A stretch of 64,000 nucleotides of DNA from Clostridium sp. Its GTDB lineage: Bacteria; Bacillota; Clostridia; Clostridiales; Clostridiaceae. The translations under genes and the position numbers were made by a program. Positions 38,421 through 46,925 of the stretch are shown one piece after another (the first letter of the stretch is position 1; every line of letters starts with the position of its first letter). The notes beneath the pieces are model-generated. The model was given only the letters and a program-made list of their open reading frames with translations. It did not search any database and had not been told where the DNA came from. The stretch is taken from positions 18,604 to 82,603 of the forward strand of contig JALENK010000083.1 in the NCBI GenBank assembly GCA_022767515.1, read 5' to 3'.

Positions 38421-39329
38421 TTAATTGTATATCCCCATTGATATATATTTTTCTCCACCATCTGGTGATATAACTAAAACCTTTTTATCTTTATCTATTT
38501 TTTTTGCTAATTCAACTCCTGCATATATAGCAGCACCTGAAGATATTCCTACTAATACCCCCTCTTGTGCTGAGTATTCTACTGCCATATTTATTGCATC
38601 CTTATCGCTAACCTTTACTACTTCATCTATATATTCTGGCTTATATACCTTTGGAATAAATCCAGCACCAATTCCTTGAATTCCATGTTTTCCTGCCTTT
38701 TCTCCGCTTATAACTGCAGAAGTTTCAGGCTCTACTGCAATAATTTTAACATTTTTATTTTTTTCCTTTAATTTCTTTCCTATTCCTGAAATAGTCCCTC
38801 CAGTACCGACACCTGCAATAACATAATCAACATCTGGAATATCTTTTAATATTTCTTCTGCTGTTGTTTCATAGTGCTTATCCATATTTGCCTCATTTTC
38901 AAATTGTTGAGGAATAAAATATCCACCTTGCTTTTCATATTCGATAGCCTTATCTATAGCACCCTTCATTCCTAAATTTCCCTCAGTTAATATAAGCTCT
39001 GCACCATAAGCACTTATTAAATCTCTTCTTTCCTTACTCATACTTTCTGGCATTACAATAATTACTTTATATCCTTTAAGCCTTCCAATCATAGCAAGTC
39101 CTATTCCAGTATTTCCACTTGTAGGTTCTATTATCGTCATTCCCTTTTTTAATTTTCCTGTCCTTTCAGCCTCTTCAATCATTCCAAGAGCAGCTCTATC
39201 CTTTATGCTTCCTCCTGGATTAAACTTTTCTAGCTTCACATAAAGCTGTGCCATATTATTATCTACAACTTTGTTAGCCTTTAGTATAGGTGTATTTCCA
39301 ATAAAGTCTAGTATGTTATTAATAACCAT
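38421..39329 (-). CDS. cysK: Cysteine synthase (O-acetylserine sulfhydrylase)
   Basis: The 302-residue PLP enzyme makes cysteine from O-acetylserine and sulfide. PLP lysine motif is KFNPGGSIKDRAALGMI, the substrate loop is EPTSGNTGIGLA, and the phosphate-binding loop is VGTGGTISGIGK. The ATG at 39329 has GGAGG 7 bases upstream. The open frame extends to 39392, but that stretch encodes the terminator of the upstream gene, which argues strongly against the longer start. No upstream T-box or SAM riboswitch was recognised. Confidence 0.93.
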   Translation of the reverse strand: MVINNILDFIGNTPILKANKVVDNNMAQLYVKLEKFNPGGSIKDRAALGMIEEAERTGKLKKGMTIIEPTSGNTGIGLAMIGRLKGYKVIIVMPESMSKERRDLISAYGAELILTEGNLGMKGAIDKAIEYEKQGGYFIPQQFENEANMDKHYETTAEEILKDIPDVDYVIAGVGTGGTISGIGKKLKEKNKNVKIIAVEPETSAVISGEKAGKHGIQGIGAGFIPKVYKPEYIDEVVKVSDKDAINMAVEYSAQEGVLVGISSGAAIYAGVELAKKIDKDKKVLVISPDGGEKYISMGIYN

Positions 39330-39353
39330 TTTTAATCCTCCAACCTTTCTAAT

Positions 39354-39381
39354 AAAAATCGTCCCTATGCCTATAGAGACG
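39354..39381 (-). terminator. Terminator of the PRC/MgtE_N/CBS gene
   Basis: CGTCTCTAT pairs with ATAGGGACG (9 bp, one G-U pair) around AGGC, followed by TTTTTATT on minus, 23 bases past the CBS-protein stop. Its presence inside the apparent N-terminal extension of cysK supports the shorter cysK start. Confidence 0.8.
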
Positions 39382-39404
39382 AATATCTTCAAATTTTTTA
39401 CATA

Positions 39405-40670
39405 CTAATTTAATTTATTTTTCTTTTTCCATAATGGATATAAATATTCATCTACTATATCATGAATCTGAACTATGCCTATAAGCTTATTATCTTCATC
39501 TATTACAGCCGTAGATGTTAAATCATACTTAGCAATCTGCTCTATAGCCTCAGTTACTGGAGCATCATGATTTGTTGTTATAATATTAGTTTCCATTATT
39601 TCCTTCAAACTAGTATTTCCATCACCAATTAATATATCCTTCAAATTAACTAATCCCTTTAGTTTTCCTTCTTCATCAATAGTATATATATAATACATTA
39701 CATCTTCATCTGGATCTAATTCTTTTAATATTTCAATAGTTTCACTAATATTTAAATTATAATTTACTGCTACAAATTCTTTAGTCATAAGACTACCTAC
39801 AGTCTCATCCTCATACTTTAATAATTCTTCTATCTCTTCTGCATCTTCTTTTTCTAAATTATATAATACTTTTTCTCTTTCTTCTCCTTCAAGTTCGTCT
39901 AGAAGATCAGCAATCTCATCATTATCCATATTTTCTAATAATTCTGCTGTCTTACTTTCTGATAAGTCCTTGATTATGCTTCCTTTAACATCATCATCTT
40001 CAATTTCTTCAAAAGTATCTGCTGCTAAATCTTCATCAAGAGATTCAAATACTTGACTTCTTTCGCTTTCATCAAGTTCTTCTATAATATCTGCAATATC
40101 TGCTGGATGCAAGGAAGAAAGCTTTGTATTTAAATTTACATTTGAAGTATTTCCATTTATCAAATTTAATATTTCAATATCATCCCATAAGATAATCTTG
40201 TCATCACACTGTTTTCCTAGTAATTTCATTAAAGCTTTACCTAAATTAGGTAAACCTATTTTTTTAAATCTAGCAAGGTTTCCAACCTCTACAGAAACAA
40301 CCCTATACTCACCTGCAATTTCAGAAATCCTTAAATCACTAACTCTAACAACTTTTTTCTCATTAATATCTACAACTTTTTTATTTAATAAATTTTCAGA
40401 TAGCAGATAAGTATATGTCCTTGGTATAATTTCTTTACTTCCTTTAACTCTTATAGCAATCTTTCCATTTGCTTCTGCAAAAAAACTTATTGTTCTAAAT
40501 TCATAATCGAATATTGCTCCATTTTTCTTTAGCATATATCCAATTATTCTTGGCGAACCTTCATCTGTACTCACATAAATATCTTTTAACTCTCCAATTA
40601 TATATCCAAACTCATCTGTAATTTTTTTATTAAGGATATCTGTATAATTAAAATCTGTTAATCTTTTCAT
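39405..40670 (-). CDS. PRC-barrel, MgtE_N and CBS domain protein without a transport domain
   Basis: The 421-residue cytoplasmic protein starts with two PRC-barrel-like segments (FGYIIGELKDIYVSTDEGSPRIIGYML). It then has the MgtE N-terminal superhelix (LSSLHPADIADIIEELDESERSQVF, NMDNDEIADLLDELEGEEREKVL) and two CBS motifs (VGSLMTKEFVAVNYNLNISETIEIL, AVIDEDNKLIGIVQIHDIV). In MgtE channels the N-CBS part senses cytosolic Mg2+; here the five-helix pore is absent, so this may be a stand-alone sensor or regulator of another transporter. The ATG at 40670 follows AGGAGG at 7 bases; that ribosome site lies inside a hairpin (40677-40702) in a leader of about 150 bases. Confidence 0.85.
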   Translation of the reverse strand: MKRLTDFNYTDILNKKITDEFGYIIGELKDIYVSTDEGSPRIIGYMLKKNGAIFDYEFRTISFFAEANGKIAIRVKGSKEIIPRTYTYLLSENLLNKKVVDINEKKVVRVSDLRISEIAGEYRVVSVEVGNLARFKKIGLPNLGKALMKLLGKQCDDKIILWDDIEILNLINGNTSNVNLNTKLSSLHPADIADIIEELDESERSQVFESLDEDLAADTFEEIEDDDVKGSIIKDLSESKTAELLENMDNDEIADLLDELEGEEREKVLYNLEKEDAEEIEELLKYEDETVGSLMTKEFVAVNYNLNISETIEILKELDPDEDVMYYIYTIDEEGKLKGLVNLKDILIGDGNTSLKEIMETNIITTNHDAPVTEAIEQIAKYDLTSTAVIDEDNKLIGIVQIHDIVDEYLYPLWKKKNKLN

Positions 40671-40676
40671 TTCTGT

Positions 40677-40702
40677 GCCTCCTATACACTTCATAGAGAG
40701 GC
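40677..40702 (-). promoter_or_regulatory. Hairpin masking the ribosome site of the MgtE_N/CBS gene
   Basis: On the minus strand GCCTC-T-CTAT (7-base loop) pairs with ATAG-GAGGC, so the whole GGAGG ribosome site is in the 3' arm. Just upstream, TATACA (40724-40729) can pair with TGTATA at 40703-40708, or instead with the TGTATAG copy at 40682-40688 that forms part of the masking hairpin. The two pairings exclude each other, a switch-like layout. Confidence 0.55.
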
Positions 40703-40712
40703 TATACAAAAA

Positions 40713-40793
40713 TCAGTAAATAATGTATAAGTCCCTCCCTAGAAGTTTTTTCAGTTTTGGATTTTCTATACTACTATGAGGTACTTCCTCCAT
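40713..40793 (-). CDS. Candidate 26-residue leader peptide of the MgtE_N/CBS gene
   Basis: An ATG at 40793, with GGTGG eight bases upstream, opens 26 codons ending at TGA 40713. The peptide starts MEEVPH, has a basic middle (NPKLKKLLGR) and ends DLYIIY. It lies in the mRNA leader between the promoter and the gene, and its stop codon sits inside the loop upstream of the hairpin that masks the gene's ribosome site. The acidic-residue/proline start followed by basic residues recalls MgtL, the Mg2+-sensing leader peptide of Salmonella mgtA. Regulation of this gene by translation of the peptide is my inference; it could instead be a small protein or a chance ORF. Confidence 0.5.
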   Translation of the reverse strand: MEEVPHSSIENPKLKKLLGRDLYIIY

Positions 40794-40827
40794 TATCTAC
40801 ACCACCTTTATCTTTTCTTCCTTTTAT

Positions 40828-40856
40828 ATTATATTTTCAACCACTAAAAATGTAAA
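40828..40856 (-). promoter_or_regulatory. Promoter of the leader and MgtE_N/CBS gene
   Basis: On minus TTTACA (-35, 40851-40856) is separated by exactly 17 bases from TATAAT (-10, 40828-40833). The start point near 40821 gives a leader of about 150 bases, containing the 26-codon ORF and the RBS hairpin. Confidence 0.75.
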
Positions 40857-40924
40857 CATAAAAATGATTATTTGTAAATGCTTTATTACTATGTTAATAT
40901 ATTTTTGATATTTTATTAATTTAG

Positions 40925-41164
40925 GAGCAATATCTTGAGTACAAAGGTATTAATAAAGAAGGTAACAATAGAAAAAATATTATTTATACAAGAGTTTCAA
41001 CTTCTAATCAAAAAGATGATTTAAAAAATTAAGTAGAATTTCTTAGATAATATGCTAATGCTAAGGGAATAATAGTAGATGATAGAATATATGGTTTAAG
41101 AAAATACAAGAATAAAATCAGAGAGGATGAAGAAGTTGAAAAGAGCATACAAAATAGAAATTAA
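40925..41164 (+). pseudogene. IS607-family serine recombinase (TnpA) remnant, internally deleted
   Basis: The frame reads EQYLEYKGINKEG, then NIIYTRVSTSNQKDDLKN, a TAA stop, VEFLR, a second stop (TAA), YANAKGIIVDD, and then jumps to IYGLRKYKNKIREDEEVEK, which is the C-terminal tail normally over 80 residues later. YTRVST contains the catalytic Ser context of serine resolvases. The gene thus has two nonsense codons, has lost its N-terminal DNA-binding domain and most of the catalytic domain, and is inactive. Its end overlaps the tnpB start, as in intact IS607 elements. Confidence 0.85.
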
Positions 41165-42296
41165 ACCAACTCAAGAACAAAAAGATAAGATACATCAAAC
41201 CATTGGTGTATCGAGATTTATATATAATTTTTATATTGCTTATAATAAAGAAGTTTATAAAAGAGAAGGAAAGTTTATTAGTGGAATGGATTTTGCCAAA
41301 TGGTTAAATAATGAATACATACCTAATAATCAAGATAAAAAATGGATTAAAGATGTATCTTCTAAAGCTACTAAACAGGCTATTATGAATGGAGATAGAG
41401 CGTTTAGAGATTTCTTTAAAAAGATTAAAGGATTTCCTAAGTTTAAGAAAAAGAAAAATCAAGATGTAAAAGCTTACTTTCCTAAGAATAATAAAACTGA
41501 TTGGACTATTGAAAGACATAGAGTAAAAATACCTACTCTTGGATGGGTAAGATTAAAAGAATTTGGATATATTCCTACAAATTCAATAGTTAAGAGTGGA
41601 ACAGTTAGTCAAAAAGCTGATAGATACTATGTTTCTATATTAGTTCATGAAGATAATATTCAAGTATCAAAATCTAATAATGAAGGTATGGGAATTGATG
41701 TAGGAATCAAAGATTTTGCAATATGTAGTAATAACAAAGTTTATAAGAATATAAATAAAACTTCAAAGGTCAAGAAAATTGAAAAGAAATTAAAAAGAGA
41801 ACAAAGAAAACTTTCAAGGAAATATGAGAGTTTAAAAATAAGAAATAAAAAAGAGAAAGGAGAAGCTACTCGTCAAAATATTCAAAAACAAATATTCAAA
41901 GTACAAAAACTTCATCAAAGATTAAGTAATATAAGAACTGATTATATTAATAAAACATTATCTTCAATAGTAAAGCAAAAACCAAGCTATATAACTATAG
42001 AAGATTTAAACGTAAGTGGAATGATGAAGAATAAGCATTTATCTAAAGCAATAGCAAGTCAAAAATTCTTTGAGTTTAGAACAAAGCTAATTTCTAAGTG
42101 CAAAGAAAATAATATAGAACTTAGAATAGTTGATAGATTTTATCCATCAAGTAAAACTTGTAGTAGTTGTGGAGAGATTAAGAAAGATTTAAAACTTAAA
42201 GATAGAGTTTATAAATGTAACTGTGGACTTATTATCAATAGAGATTTAAATGCAAGTATTAATCTTAAAAATGCTAAAAAATATAAGATAGCTTAA
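41127..42296 (+). CDS. tnpB: TnpB, RNA-guided nuclease of an IS607-type element
   Basis: The 389-residue protein is full length for TnpB. The three RuvC catalytic acids are in GIDVGIKDFA (Asp), ITIEDLNVSG (Glu) and NRDLNAS (Asp), and the zinc finger is CSSCG ... CNCG. The N-terminal helix-turn and wedge region begins MKKLKRAYKIEIKPTQEQK. TnpB nucleases use the element's right-end RNA to cut the donor site, keeping the element in the population. Unlike the adjacent tnpA it has no stops or frameshifts, so selection may have kept it longer. Confidence 0.93.
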   Translation: MKKLKRAYKIEIKPTQEQKDKIHQTIGVSRFIYNFYIAYNKEVYKREGKFISGMDFAKWLNNEYIPNNQDKKWIKDVSSKATKQAIMNGDRAFRDFFKKIKGFPKFKKKKNQDVKAYFPKNNKTDWTIERHRVKIPTLGWVRLKEFGYIPTNSIVKSGTVSQKADRYYVSILVHEDNIQVSKSNNEGMGIDVGIKDFAICSNNKVYKNINKTSKVKKIEKKLKREQRKLSRKYESLKIRNKKEKGEATRQNIQKQIFKVQKLHQRLSNIRTDYINKTLSSIVKQKPSYITIEDLNVSGMMKNKHLSKAIASQKFFEFRTKLISKCKENNIELRIVDRFYPSSKTCSSCGEIKKDLKLKDRVYKCNCGLIINRDLNASINLKNAKKYKIA

Positions 42297-42420
42297 AAAC
42301 AAAAGCACTTATATATGTACGGAGGGCTAACTTCGGAATTTAAGCCTTTGGAGAACTATACCAAATTGTAGTAGCTTAGGCGAGGCGAGGTTCTATGAAG
42401 AAGGAAAATTCTCAATATGG
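42297..42420 (+). ncRNA. Candidate omega (right-end) guide RNA of the TnpB
   Basis: The sequence just past tnpB is GC-richer than its surroundings and contains a stem (AGGGCT against AAGCCT across TTCGG), a GGAGAAC/GGTTCT pairing and the run GGCGAGGCGAGG, the layout known for TnpB-associated right-end RNAs. The guide would be the 16-20 bases after the element end, close to 42415-42440. The exact end cannot be fixed from sequence alone. Confidence 0.55.
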
Positions 42421-42454
42421 ATATATTTGACCATATTTTGAGTAGCAGAAATTT

Positions 42455-44329
42455 ATGAAACTTGCAAAAGACTTTCTTCCAATATCAATGGAAGATTTAC
42501 AAAAAAGAAAAATTAAACAGCTAGATTTCATTATTGTTACTGGTGATGCTTATGTAGACCATCCTTCTTTTGGAACAGCTATAATTGGAAGAACTTTAGA
42601 AGCAAATGGTTTTACAGTTGGTATCATAGCACAACCCAATTGGCATGACACTACTGATTTTAAAAAATTAGGTCAGCCTAAATATGCATTTCTAGTCAAT
42701 TCAGGAAATATAGATTCAATGGTTAATCATTATACAGCTGCAAAAAAGAAAAGACATGATGATTTTTACTCTCCCGGCGGAAAGGCTGGATTTAGACCGG
42801 ATAGAGCTGTAATTGTTTATTGTAATAGAATAAAAGAAGCATTTAAAAATGTACCAATATTAATAGGTGGTATCGAAGCTAGTCTTAGACGTTTTGCACA
42901 CTATGATTACTGGTCAGATAAGGTTAGAAAAAGTATATTATTAGATTCAAAAGCAGACTTACTAATGTATGGAATGGGAGAAAAAACTGTTGTTCAAATT
43001 GCTGAGATGTTTAGATATGGAGCTAGCATTGATTCAATGACTAATATATTAGGAACATGCTATTTAACAAAAGATGTATCTAATTTAAAAAACTATGTGG
43101 AAGTGCCTTCATTTGAAGATGTCTCTACTGATAAGATGGCTTATGCAGAAGCTTATAAGCTTGAATATTACGAGCAAGACCCAGTAAATGGAAGAGGTAT
43201 ATATCAAAAACACTTAGATAGGTATTTAGTTCAAAATCCCCCTCAGACTCCTTTGACTAATGAAGAAATGGACTTTACATATAATATTCCTTATATGAGA
43301 ACATATCATCCAATATATGAAGCGCAAGGTGGAATTCCAGCTATTAAAGAAGTAAAATTTTCAATAACAAGCCATAGAGGATGCTTTGGTTCTTGTTCCT
43401 TCTGTGCACTTACATTCCATCAAGGTAGAACAATACAAACACGTAATGCTGATTCAATAGTTAGTGAAGCTGAGTTACTTACAACATTACCTGATTTTAA
43501 AGGATATATTCATGATGTTGGTGGTCCAACTGCTAATTTTAGGCACAGAGCCTGTAAAAAACAGATTGAATATGGAACTTGTAAGAATCGTCAATGTATG
43601 TTCCCTTCACCTTGTAAAAATATTATTATTGACCATAAAGAATACTTATCTGTTCTTAGAAGGATTAGAAGCATAAAAGGTATAAAAAAAGTATTTATTC
43701 GTTCAGGTATAAGATATGATTACTTAATTTATGATAAGGATACAACCTTCTTCAACGAATTATGTAAATACCATATAAGTGGGCAGTTAAAGGTTGCACC
43801 CGAACATATATCTGAAAGAGTGTTAAAACAGATGGGTAAGCCAACTCGTGATGTATATGATAAATTTGTTAATAAATATTTTGAAATAAACAAAAAATTA
43901 GATAAAAAGCAATACTTAGTTCCATATTTAATGTCATCTCATCCTGGCTCTGACTTAAATGCAGCTATTGAACTTGCACAATATATTAAAAAGATGGGTT
44001 ATACCCCTGAACAAGTACAGGATTTTTATCCAACTCCAGGAAGCCTTTCAACTACAATTTATTATACAGGCATAAATCCAATTACTGGTGAAAAAGTATA
44101 TACACCTAAAAAACAAAGCGAAAAGAATATGCAAAGAGCTTTAATTCAATTTGCTATGCCTGAAAACTATAATATTGTTAAGAAAGCACTTATAGAAGCT
44201 CACAGAGAAGATTTAATCGGTAATTCTCAAAAATGCCTAATTCCTGCACATCCTCCAAAAAATAATAAAAACACATCAAAAAAGAAAAATAATAATTATA
44301 AACATAAAAAAGGAGTGTCGCTTAAATAG
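42455..44329 (+). CDS. ygiQ: YgiQ-family radical SAM protein
   Basis: The 624-residue protein has an N-terminal DUF-type domain starting [34 protein letters not shown], then a radical SAM core whose motif CFGSCSFC places cysteines at residues 310, 314 and 317. It ends with a C-terminal Lys/Asn-rich tail. The family is widespread but its reaction is unknown to me. The upstream 160 bases belong to the IS607 right end, the ribosome site before the ATG is weak (GAGTAGCAG), and no native promoter is obvious, so the element may have replaced it. Confidence 0.92.
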   Translation: MKLAKDFLPISMEDLQKRKIKQLDFIIVTGDAYVDHPSFGTAIIGRTLEANGFTVGIIAQPNWHDTTDFKKLGQPKYAFLVNSGNIDSMVNHYTAAKKKRHDDFYSPGGKAGFRPDRAVIVYCNRIKEAFKNVPILIGGIEASLRRFAHYDYWSDKVRKSILLDSKADLLMYGMGEKTVVQIAEMFRYGASIDSMTNILGTCYLTKDVSNLKNYVEVPSFEDVSTDKMAYAEAYKLEYYEQDPVNGRGIYQKHLDRYLVQNPPQTPLTNEEMDFTYNIPYMRTYHPIYEAQGGIPAIKEVKFSITSHRGCFGSCSFCALTFHQGRTIQTRNADSIVSEAELLTTLPDFKGYIHDVGGPTANFRHRACKKQIEYGTCKNRQCMFPSPCKNIIIDHKEYLSVLRRIRSIKGIKKVFIRSGIRYDYLIYDKDTTFFNELCKYHISGQLKVAPEHISERVLKQMGKPTRDVYDKFVNKYFEINKKLDKKQYLVPYLMSSHPGSDLNAAIELAQYIKKMGYTPEQVQDFYPTPGSLSTTIYYTGINPITGEKVYTPKKQSEKNMQRALIQFAMPENYNIVKKALIEAHREDLIGNSQKCLIPAHPPKNNKNTSKKKNNNYKHKKGVSLK

Positions 44330-44345
44330 CGACACTCTCTTTTAT
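44313..44345. terminator. Bidirectional terminator between ygiQ and argC
   Basis: GAGTGTCGCT pairs perfectly with AGCGACACTC (10 bp, loop TAAAT) and is flanked by A runs on the left and TCTTTT on the right. The ygiQ stop codon lies partly in the loop and the argC stop is at the right edge, so it serves both convergent genes. Confidence 0.9.
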
Positions 44346-45289
44346 AGATTTAAACCTTTATTTTCTTCACAACCTAAAACTATATTTAAACATTGAATAG
44401 CTGCACCTGATGCACCTTTACCTAAGTTATCAAATCTTGAAGAAACTAATATTCTATCGGCATTTCCTGTAACATATATCTGCAATCCATCCCATCCAGA
44501 ACATACATTTCCACTCAACATATTACCCTCACCAGGTTCCTCACCAAATGGCATAACCTTAATGAATGCTTCATCCTTATAGTAGTTAGATAAATACTTA
44601 TGTACACTTTCAGGAGTTTGGTTACCATTTAATAAATTTGTATATAATGGTAGAGATACAACCATACCACTATAATAATTTGATACTATTGGTGAGAATA
44701 GTGGTTCTCTATCTAAACCTGTTATTTTTTTCATTTCTTTTAAATGCTTATGTTCTTGGCTTAATGCATACTCTCTTGGTGCTTCTAATTCTTTTGAAGG
44801 ATTTTCGCTTTCATATTGTGCTATCATACTCTTTCCACCACCACTATAACCAGTTAATGAAAAACTAGCAACTGGATAATCCTTTGGTAATATTTCCCCT
44901 GCAATTAATGGATAAACAAGTGAGATAAATCCTGTAGCATGACATCCTGGCACTGCTATCCTCTTTCCATTCTTAATTTTATCTCTATGCTCTTTTGATA
45001 GTTCTGGAAAACCATAAGCCCATCCCTCTTCTGTTCTATGTGCTGTTGAAGTATCAATAATAACCACATTATCACTCTCAACCATTGAAACAGCTTCCCT
45101 AGATGCTGCATCTGGTAAACATAAAAAAGTAATATCTGAAGAATTAATTAATCTTTTTCTTTCATTTGCATCCTTTCTTAATTCATCAGATATAGTCATA
45201 AGTTCTATATCATCACGGTTTTGGAATCTTTCATATATTCTTAAACCTGTAGTCCCTGCACTACCATCAATAAATATTTTAGTCTTCAT
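44342..45289 (-). CDS. argC: N-acetyl-gamma-glutamyl-phosphate reductase, type 2
   Basis: The 315-residue enzyme reduces N-acetylglutamyl phosphate to the semialdehyde in arginine synthesis. Its start, KIFIDGSAGTTGLRIYERF, and short length mark the type 2 class rather than the longer type 1 enzyme. The catalytic Cys is in VPGCHATGFISL. The ATG at 45289 lies 9 bases after GGGGAG; an ATG at 45298 is too close to it. It is on the opposite strand and 13 kb from argGHJJ, with a lipid-kinase gene directly upstream (17-base gap). Confidence 0.9.
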   Translation of the reverse strand: MKTKIFIDGSAGTTGLRIYERFQNRDDIELMTISDELRKDANERKRLINSSDITFLCLPDAASREAVSMVESDNVVIIDTSTAHRTEEGWAYGFPELSKEHRDKIKNGKRIAVPGCHATGFISLVYPLIAGEILPKDYPVASFSLTGYSGGGKSMIAQYESENPSKELEAPREYALSQEHKHLKEMKKITGLDREPLFSPIVSNYYSGMVVSLPLYTNLLNGNQTPESVHKYLSNYYKDEAFIKVMPFGEEPGEGNMLSGNVCSGWDGLQIYVTGNADRILVSSRFDNLGKGASGAAIQCLNIVLGCEENKGLNL

Positions 45290-45306
45290 TAATATCATCT
45301 CCCCTA

Positions 45307-46182
45307 TTATTCTATGCCTAAAACATTAATTCCACCTTTTATACACTCTATATCTAGTGGAAAATCAGGACCTTTTTCTCCATCAATATCAGTTACAATT
45401 TCCTCATCAGTTTCTATTCTTATTTTTTTAGTCTTAACATAAACTACTTTTTTAGAATCTAAATGATCACCTTTTAGTATTTTTATGAATAGTGGTAATA
45501 TTTCATATAACTGAACAGCCTTAATTATTATTAAATCTAAATATCCATCATCAACCTCTGCTATTGTAGCTAACCTAAGATTTCCAGCTGTTTGACCATT
45601 AAAAACTAATATTAAATACATTGTATCATCATATACCATCTCATCTGTAGTAATTTTAACCTTTAACTTTCTGAAATTAGGTATTTCTTCAAGACCCTTT
45701 AAATAATATGCAAGCTTACCAATTGTATTTTTTAAATTAACATCTGTCTTTTGAGAAACATCAGTCAATAGTCCTGTACTTGCAACATTAACAAAATACT
45801 TATCATTAACTTTCCCTAAATCTATAGGTTTAGGATTAAATTTCAATATTCTCTCAAGTGCATCCTCAACCTTATTTGGAATTCCTAAAAACTTTGCAAA
45901 ATCATTTGCAGTTCCTAATGGCAATATTCCTATAGGTAAGTCTACATTCTTTCTTTTCATAGCATTAACCACTGAATCCACAGTGCCATCGCCACCAGAT
46001 ACTAATATATATTTGTATCCTTCAATATCATCTAATGCTTCATCTATACTCTTATCTCTTTGGATTCTATAAGGGACTACTTCATATCCTTTTTCTTGAT
46101 GCATTTTTACAACTCTATCTAGTTCTCTTAAAATAACATTCTCACCAGAATAAGGATTATAAATCAATCTGACTTTATCCAT
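45307..46182 (-). CDS. YegS/BmrU-type diacylglycerol or lipid kinase
   Basis: The 291-residue protein has the DAGK catalytic motif YILVSGGDGTVDSVVNAM and LGTANDFAKFLGI, typical of soluble lipid kinases (DgkB/YegS/BmrU). It probably phosphorylates diacylglycerol or a related lipid at the membrane, feeding phospholipid recycling. The ATG at 46182 follows GGAGG; the frame extends to 46209. It lies back to back with pssA (plus strand), another phospholipid gene. Confidence 0.88.
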   Translation of the reverse strand: MDKVRLIYNPYSGENVILRELDRVVKMHQEKGYEVVPYRIQRDKSIDEALDDIEGYKYILVSGGDGTVDSVVNAMKRKNVDLPIGILPLGTANDFAKFLGIPNKVEDALERILKFNPKPIDLGKVNDKYFVNVASTGLLTDVSQKTDVNLKNTIGKLAYYLKGLEEIPNFRKLKVKITTDEMVYDDTMYLILVFNGQTAGNLRLATIAEVDDGYLDLIIIKAVQLYEILPLFIKILKGDHLDSKKVVYVKTKKIRIETDEEIVTDIDGEKGPDFPLDIECIKGGINVLGIE

Positions 46183-46372
46183 TTTTCTCCTCCAATTCCT
46201 AATAGCCATATTAAAGTATAGTATAACATCCTTTCTTTTACTTGTCGATAAGTTATATTATTTTGTAAATATTAATATATTTTATGTAAAATAAATAATT
46301 TACTTTATTATGTAGCACTTTATATGATATAATTTATTGAATAATATTTATAAGTATCTTAGGAGTGATAAA

Positions 46373-46894
46373 ATGAAGAAAAGTTGTATTCCTAACATTT
46401 TTACATTTATAAACTTATCTTGTGGAGTTTTTTCTATTATATCTATAATAAAAGAAAATTTCCTTCTTAGCGCTATATTCATTTTAATTGCAGGTTTAGT
46501 AGATAGATATGACGGTAGAATTGCTAGGTATCTTCAAGTATCAAGTGAATTAGGCAAAGAGTTAGACTCTTTAGCAGACTTGGTATCATTTGGTGTTGCA
46601 CCATCAATACTAATCTTTACTATGTTTGAGATGGATAACTTAGCACCAATGGGCTTACTTGGTTATGCACTTGTAATTGCATTCCCTATATGTGGAGCTT
46701 TCAGATTAGCAAGATATAATGTTTCAAGCTTTGATGGTGTTTATACTGGAGTTCCTATAACAATTACAGGATGTGTACTTGCACTATTTGCAATTATATC
46801 GTTATATACAACGAAACTATTAGTAGTAGCAATCATACTTATGATAGTGGGTGCATATTTAATGGTATGCACATTAAAATTAAAAAAGCGTTAA
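46373..46894 (+). CDS. pssA: CDP-diacylglycerol--serine O-phosphatidyltransferase
   Basis: The 173-residue membrane enzyme makes phosphatidylserine. The CDP-alcohol phosphotransferase motif is visible in DRYDGRIARYLQVSSELGKELDSLAD (DG-x2-AR-x8-G-x3-D-x3-D), with helices on both sides. The ATG at 46373 follows AGGAGT at 6 bases; an upstream in-frame ATG (46337) has no ribosome site. It is a single-gene unit ending at a shared terminator. Confidence 0.92.
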   Translation: MKKSCIPNIFTFINLSCGVFSIISIIKENFLLSAIFILIAGLVDRYDGRIARYLQVSSELGKELDSLADLVSFGVAPSILIFTMFEMDNLAPMGLLGYALVIAFPICGAFRLARYNVSSFDGVYTGVPITITGCVLALFAIISLYTTKLLVVAIILMIVGAYLMVCTLKLKKR

Positions 46895-46898
46895 CATT

Positions 46899-46925
46899 AA
46901 AGAGTAGGGTATTCCTACTCTTTTT
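46899..46925. terminator. Bidirectional terminator after pssA
   Basis: AAAGAGTAGG pairs with CCTACTCTTT (10 bp, five-base loop GTATT) followed by TTTTC on plus. The opposite side serves the convergent small protein gene, whose stop codon is in the stem. Confidence 0.85.

Larger units (their letters stand above)
40925..42420 (+). mobile_element. Degenerate IS607-type element (tnpA remnant, tnpB, right-end RNA)
   Basis: A serine-recombinase gene remnant, an apparently intact tnpB that overlaps it and a structured right end lie in the usual IS607 order between the MgtE_N/CBS gene and ygiQ. The left boundary is unclear because the 5' part of tnpA, including its MerR-like helix-turn-helix, is missing. 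Without an active TnpA the element cannot move by itself. Boundaries are approximate. Confidence 0.75.

Noticed and set aside
39330..39392. N-terminal extension of cysteine synthase
   Set aside because: It is made of the terminator hairpin of the upstream gene; GGAGG directly precedes the shorter start.
40670..40830. M-box or other known riboswitch in the MgtE_N/CBS leader
   Set aside because: The conserved M-box core is not visible; a short ORF with an RBS hairpin explains the leader better.
42415..42450. Palindrome AATATGG...CCATATT as the terminal hairpin of the mobile element
   Set aside because: IS607 elements have no required terminal hairpins and the boundary cannot be fixed; it may be ordinary flanking sequence.
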